The notes below the pieces were generated by a model. It saw nothing but the letters and a program-made list of their open reading frames with translations, was not told where the DNA came from and did no database searches. Shown one piece after another: positions 62,701 to 64,000 of a stretch of DNA of 64,000 nucleotides. Source of the DNA: CAWFKS01 sp963816435. GTDB lineage: Bacteria > Pseudomonadota > Alphaproteobacteria > Rhizobiales > Rhizobiaceae. The stretch is taken from positions 124,001 to 188,000 of the forward strand of contig CAWFKS010000016.1 of NCBI GenBank assembly GCA_963816435.1, in the 5' to 3' direction. The translations under genes were made by a program, and so were the position numbers. Position 1 is the stretch's first letter; every line of letters starts with the position of its first letter.

Positions 62701-62820
62701 GACGACAACGAAGGCCATGCCGCAGTCGCGGGTCAGCCCCTTGAAGAAGCCCTCCATGGCCGGAATGCCGCCTGCCGATGCGCCGACACCGACGATCGGA
62801 AATTTTTGGGCGGAGGACAT
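59728..62820 (-). CDS. CheB-CheR-PAS-HWE hybrid sensor kinase
   Basis: 1030 residues, intact. Domains in order: a CheB methylesterase core (VGVGASAGGIPAMEGFFKGL, FVVVTHLNP, GVVLSGGDGDGTLGVKAI: the Ser-His-Asp triad is present); a CheR methyltransferase (FLINVTNFFRD-like region, WVPGCATGEEVYSIAILLRE); a long coiled coil near residues 640-740 with SNEEL/TNEEL repeats; a PAS domain (STQIATVFLDRKLVIRNFTP); and an HWE-type kinase (ELNHRVKNMLSVVMSIASH, then HELATNAAKYGALS). ATG 62820 has AAGGGA upstream. Membrane segments are absent, so it is cytoplasmic. Confidence 0.93.
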   Translation of the reverse strand: MSSAQKFPIVGVGASAGGIPAMEGFFKGLTRDCGMAFVVVTHLNPERESLLHEVIGHYTDMKVVVAEDDLTLETGVVYVMPHNAILTIADGRLKLRRPDSALRERKPIDIFFSALAKDQGEHAVGVVLSGGDGDGTLGVKAIKERGGLTLAQASDGSGPRNPDMPRSAISSGLIDLAVSAEEMGGKLVEFARSFDLLEGLEQRVENGDDGSVKAAKQEIYSLLRTQSGHDFSGYKTKTFLRRVRRRMQLAQITTMEDYVERLRKDPAEVMALFRDLLINVTNFFRDAEAFEALQREVIPKLFEGRGASDAVRVWVPGCATGEEVYSIAILLRERMDELSVVPRVQIFATDIDEAALGVARTARYPEAMLEGVSEERRHRFFTSDGTSCVVTKDVRELCIFSPHSVIRDPPFSRMDLVSCRNLLIYLGHEIQSRIIPTFHYAMKPGGFLFLGTSESISQHGDLFATVDKKHRIFQAREHAGPTPRLPMLIANGLTGGTQVAEGGRARTASYPLRQAVEAQVLERFSPAHVVVNGEGDVVYYSAKTGKYLEAAPGAPTRQLMTMARRGLRLDLRSALREAMENRGMVVRENIAVDEEDDRVQFVDLTVEPLAERGNGEPLFLVLFDPRGPARDRAELSRAEEMPDGTADLERELRDTRERLQSTIEEYETALEELKSSNEELVSVNEEAQSTNEELEASKEELQSLNEELNTINTELSGKVEELDRANNDLKNLFESTQIATVFLDRKLVIRNFTPAASTFFNLLQADIGRPLTDLSTQVVYPELKRHIAGVFKSGEMIEHQIARDENGKHYLVRIIPYRDGDSRIEGVVVTFVDVTSLAEAEEHQRVLISELNHRVKNMLSVVMSIASHTLETAPSPEAFNAALNGRLHAMSRAYGLLSRENWKEVSIVELARQELEAFGMERFEVDGPDVRLKPQQGLSFGMVLHELATNAAKYGALSAPDGRVLIGWSKEDGRLSATWRECDGPSVKAPDGKGFGLSMLTGEIGYRLGGDVETLFHKDGLEVRFSFPTK

Positions 62821-63062
62821 CGAATTCCCTTCAGTCCAGAGGATGGAACAATCCGGAAGCCGGATTGGTCCTTCGACGAGCGTAGGCGGATGCACGCACC
62901 TCGACAAGGCGCGCGCCCGTCCCCCGTCCTCCACACCTCCTTCACGAGACCCGGAACGCCGGCGTGCGCGGCAGGGCCGTGCGGCCGCTACCGCCACCAC
63001 CGCCTCCCGCGCAGCGCTGGCGTGACGTGTTGCCGCAGACACGTGGTGCGGAACAAAGATCC

Positions 63063-63088
63063 GGAACGTCCCCCGTGGCCAGCGCATT
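63063..63088 (+). promoter_or_regulatory. Weak EcfG-like promoter
   Basis: GGAAC (63063-63067), 17 bases, CATT; one mismatch in the -10 element. It would start transcription near 63096, which fits the use of ATG 63116 by the next gene. Confidence 0.35.
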
Positions 63089-63094
63089 GACCTT

Positions 63095-63724
63095 ATGGAA
63101 GGGAGAATGTTCGAGATGCTTCAGAGCGAGCAAACCGACCTCAGGGGCATGAATATCCTGGTGGTCGAGGACGAATACATGCTGGCCATGGACCTTGCGC
63201 GCCAGATAGAGCACATGGGCGCGACAGTGCTTGGGCCCGCACCGACGCTGTCTGACACGAACCGCTATGTCGACATCGCCGATGCCGCGATCCTCGACAT
63301 CATGCTGGGCGGCGAGAAGGTGTTTCCGCTGGCCGACAAGCTCGCGGCGCGGCGCGTGCCCTTCGTCTTCCTCACCGCCTATGACGGCCAGGCGATCCCC
63401 GCAAACCTGAAGGAGGTGCGGCTGCTGCACAAGCCGGCGACGGCGCAGCAGCTCGCCCGCGCGCTGCTTCAGCCCCGCCGACACGAGGCGAACGGTCACG
63501 CGAGCCAGGAAGAAGACGGCGTCGTGGCGCTGCTGCCGCGTCTGCGGCTTGCCGCACGGATGATCGAGCGCGACCACGCCCGCGCCGACCGGCTCGTGGA
63601 GCGCGCGCTGGAACTGGCGATCGCCGAGGCCGGGCGCCGTCCCGCCGACGTCGCGCTGGCCGACTGGCTCGACGAGATGATCGAGCGCGCCGCGGCGATG
63701 GCCCGGCCCGCGCGCCCGCACTGA
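63095..63724 (+). CDS. Receiver protein with sigma2-like C-terminal tail
   Basis: 209 residues, or 202 from ATG 63116, which has AAGGGAG ten bases upstream. The receiver reads NILVVEDEYMLAMDLARQIE with phospho-Asp in DAAILDIMLGGEK and Lys in LLHKPATAQQ. The C-terminal 65 residues (LRLAARMIERDHARADRLVE then RALELA and ADWLDEMIERA) align without gaps with EcfG region 2 (LRAFAMSLSGRHDKADDLVQ then SWLFTILRN). This could be a sigma mimic in the opposite domain order to PhyR. Divergent from the HWE kinase. Confidence 0.8.
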   Translation: MEGRMFEMLQSEQTDLRGMNILVVEDEYMLAMDLARQIEHMGATVLGPAPTLSDTNRYVDIADAAILDIMLGGEKVFPLADKLAARRVPFVFLTAYDGQAIPANLKEVRLLHKPATAQQLARALLQPRRHEANGHASQEEDGVVALLPRLRLAARMIERDHARADRLVERALELAIAEAGRRPADVALADWLDEMIERAAAMARPARPH

Positions 63725-63828
63725 CGGTCTTGCGCTGACGGTTTGAGGGGAAGCCGGCGCGGCTTGCAAAACCGGGCGGCCTGAACAAAGCTGCCGCGAT
63801 TGCAGCCGATGCGAGGGGGACGCGGACG

Positions 63829-64000
63829 ATGGCGGGCAGGGCCGACGGTTTCAACGCATTCGTGGCCGGCCCGGAGGGCGCCGAGCTTCCCGCCGGCTCC
63901 GGTCCGCTTTCCGGGCTCAGCCTGGCGGTCAAGGACATCTACGACGTCAGGGGCCAGAAGACCGGCTGCGGCAACCCCGCAAAGCTCGCCGGGGCGCGGC
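63829..64000 (+). CDS. Amidase, 3' end outside window
   Basis: The 57 residues visible start MAGRADGFNAFVAG and reach LSLAVKDIYDVRGQKTGCGN, which holds the first catalytic Lys of the amidase-signature family (VKD-I-x-D-V). The rest, with the Ser-cisSer-Lys triad, lies past the window edge. ATG 63829 has GAGGGGGA upstream. Substrate cannot be told from this part. Confidence 0.75.
   Translation, partial: MAGRADGFNAFVAGPEGAELPAGSGPLSGLSLAVKDIYDVRGQKTGCGNPAKLAGAR

Noticed and set aside
1..64000. CRISPR arrays, IS ends, prophage genes, tRNA or rRNA
   Set aside because: Looked for direct repeats with spacers, transposase motifs and cloverleaf arms; none could be supported by eye.

Overview
The window looks like chromosome of a GC-rich alphaproteobacterium of the order Hyphomicrobiales (Rhizobiales), most like the Mesorhizobium/Phyllobacteriaceae group. 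The evidence is the rhizobial flagellar set (visN/visR, rem, motC, motE, flaF, flbT, several paralogous flagellins; no fliA, flgM, fliC/fliD/fliS set), a PhyR-NepR-EcfG general stress response (GSR) locus, and CtrA/GANTC-type cell-cycle signals. No tRNA, rRNA, insertion sequence, prophage or CRISPR was seen.

Layout. 0-3.1 kb: an MscS channel cut by the window edge, a remnant chimera of two broken genes, and a two-gene membrane operon (AI-2E/PerM family transporter). 3.1-9.7 kb: a compact stress-response island. PhyR, NepR and EcfG sit at its centre, surrounded by small membrane or soluble genes, a ribosome-hibernation/cold-shock fusion, a NepR-like 58-residue protein, a receiver protein and a Crp/Fnr regulator. 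I read nine EcfG-type promoters (GGAAC-N16/17-[C/G]GTT) directly from the sequence, one of them bidirectional. 9.8-15.4 kb: a diacylglycerol kinase-type protein, then an ExbB-ExbD-ExbD motor operon ending in an 817-residue Ala/Pro/Glu-rich protein instead of TonB.

15.4-52.4 kb: a nearly complete flagellar supercluster. visNR are followed by a minus-strand operon (motA-fliM-fliN-fliG-flhB-orf) and plus-strand operons for rod, rings, export apparatus, two flagellins, MS ring, stator, hook-length control, Rem, hook, hook-associated proteins, FlaF/FlbT and FlhA/FliR. A bipartite motif RCAAGN-N9-TA recurs before seven of these units. GANTC sites are densely clustered upstream of both motility regulators (visN and rem), and a full CtrA box precedes flagellin 2.

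52.5-64 kb: a MarR regulator, a feruloyl-CoA-synthase-like ligase, an acyl-CoA dehydrogenase behind a perfect palindromic operator, an SCP2 protein, a GNAT enzyme, an ornithine decarboxylase with a structured leader, a two-component group (CheB-CheR-PAS-HWE kinase, single-domain receiver, and a divergent receiver with a sigma2-like tail), and the start of an amidase.

Quality warning: roughly fifty single-base frame breaks fall inside conserved genes. Protein similarity resumes at once in another frame, so most look like unpolished-read errors rather than gene decay. Genes carrying them are listed as whole CDS with the break noted.
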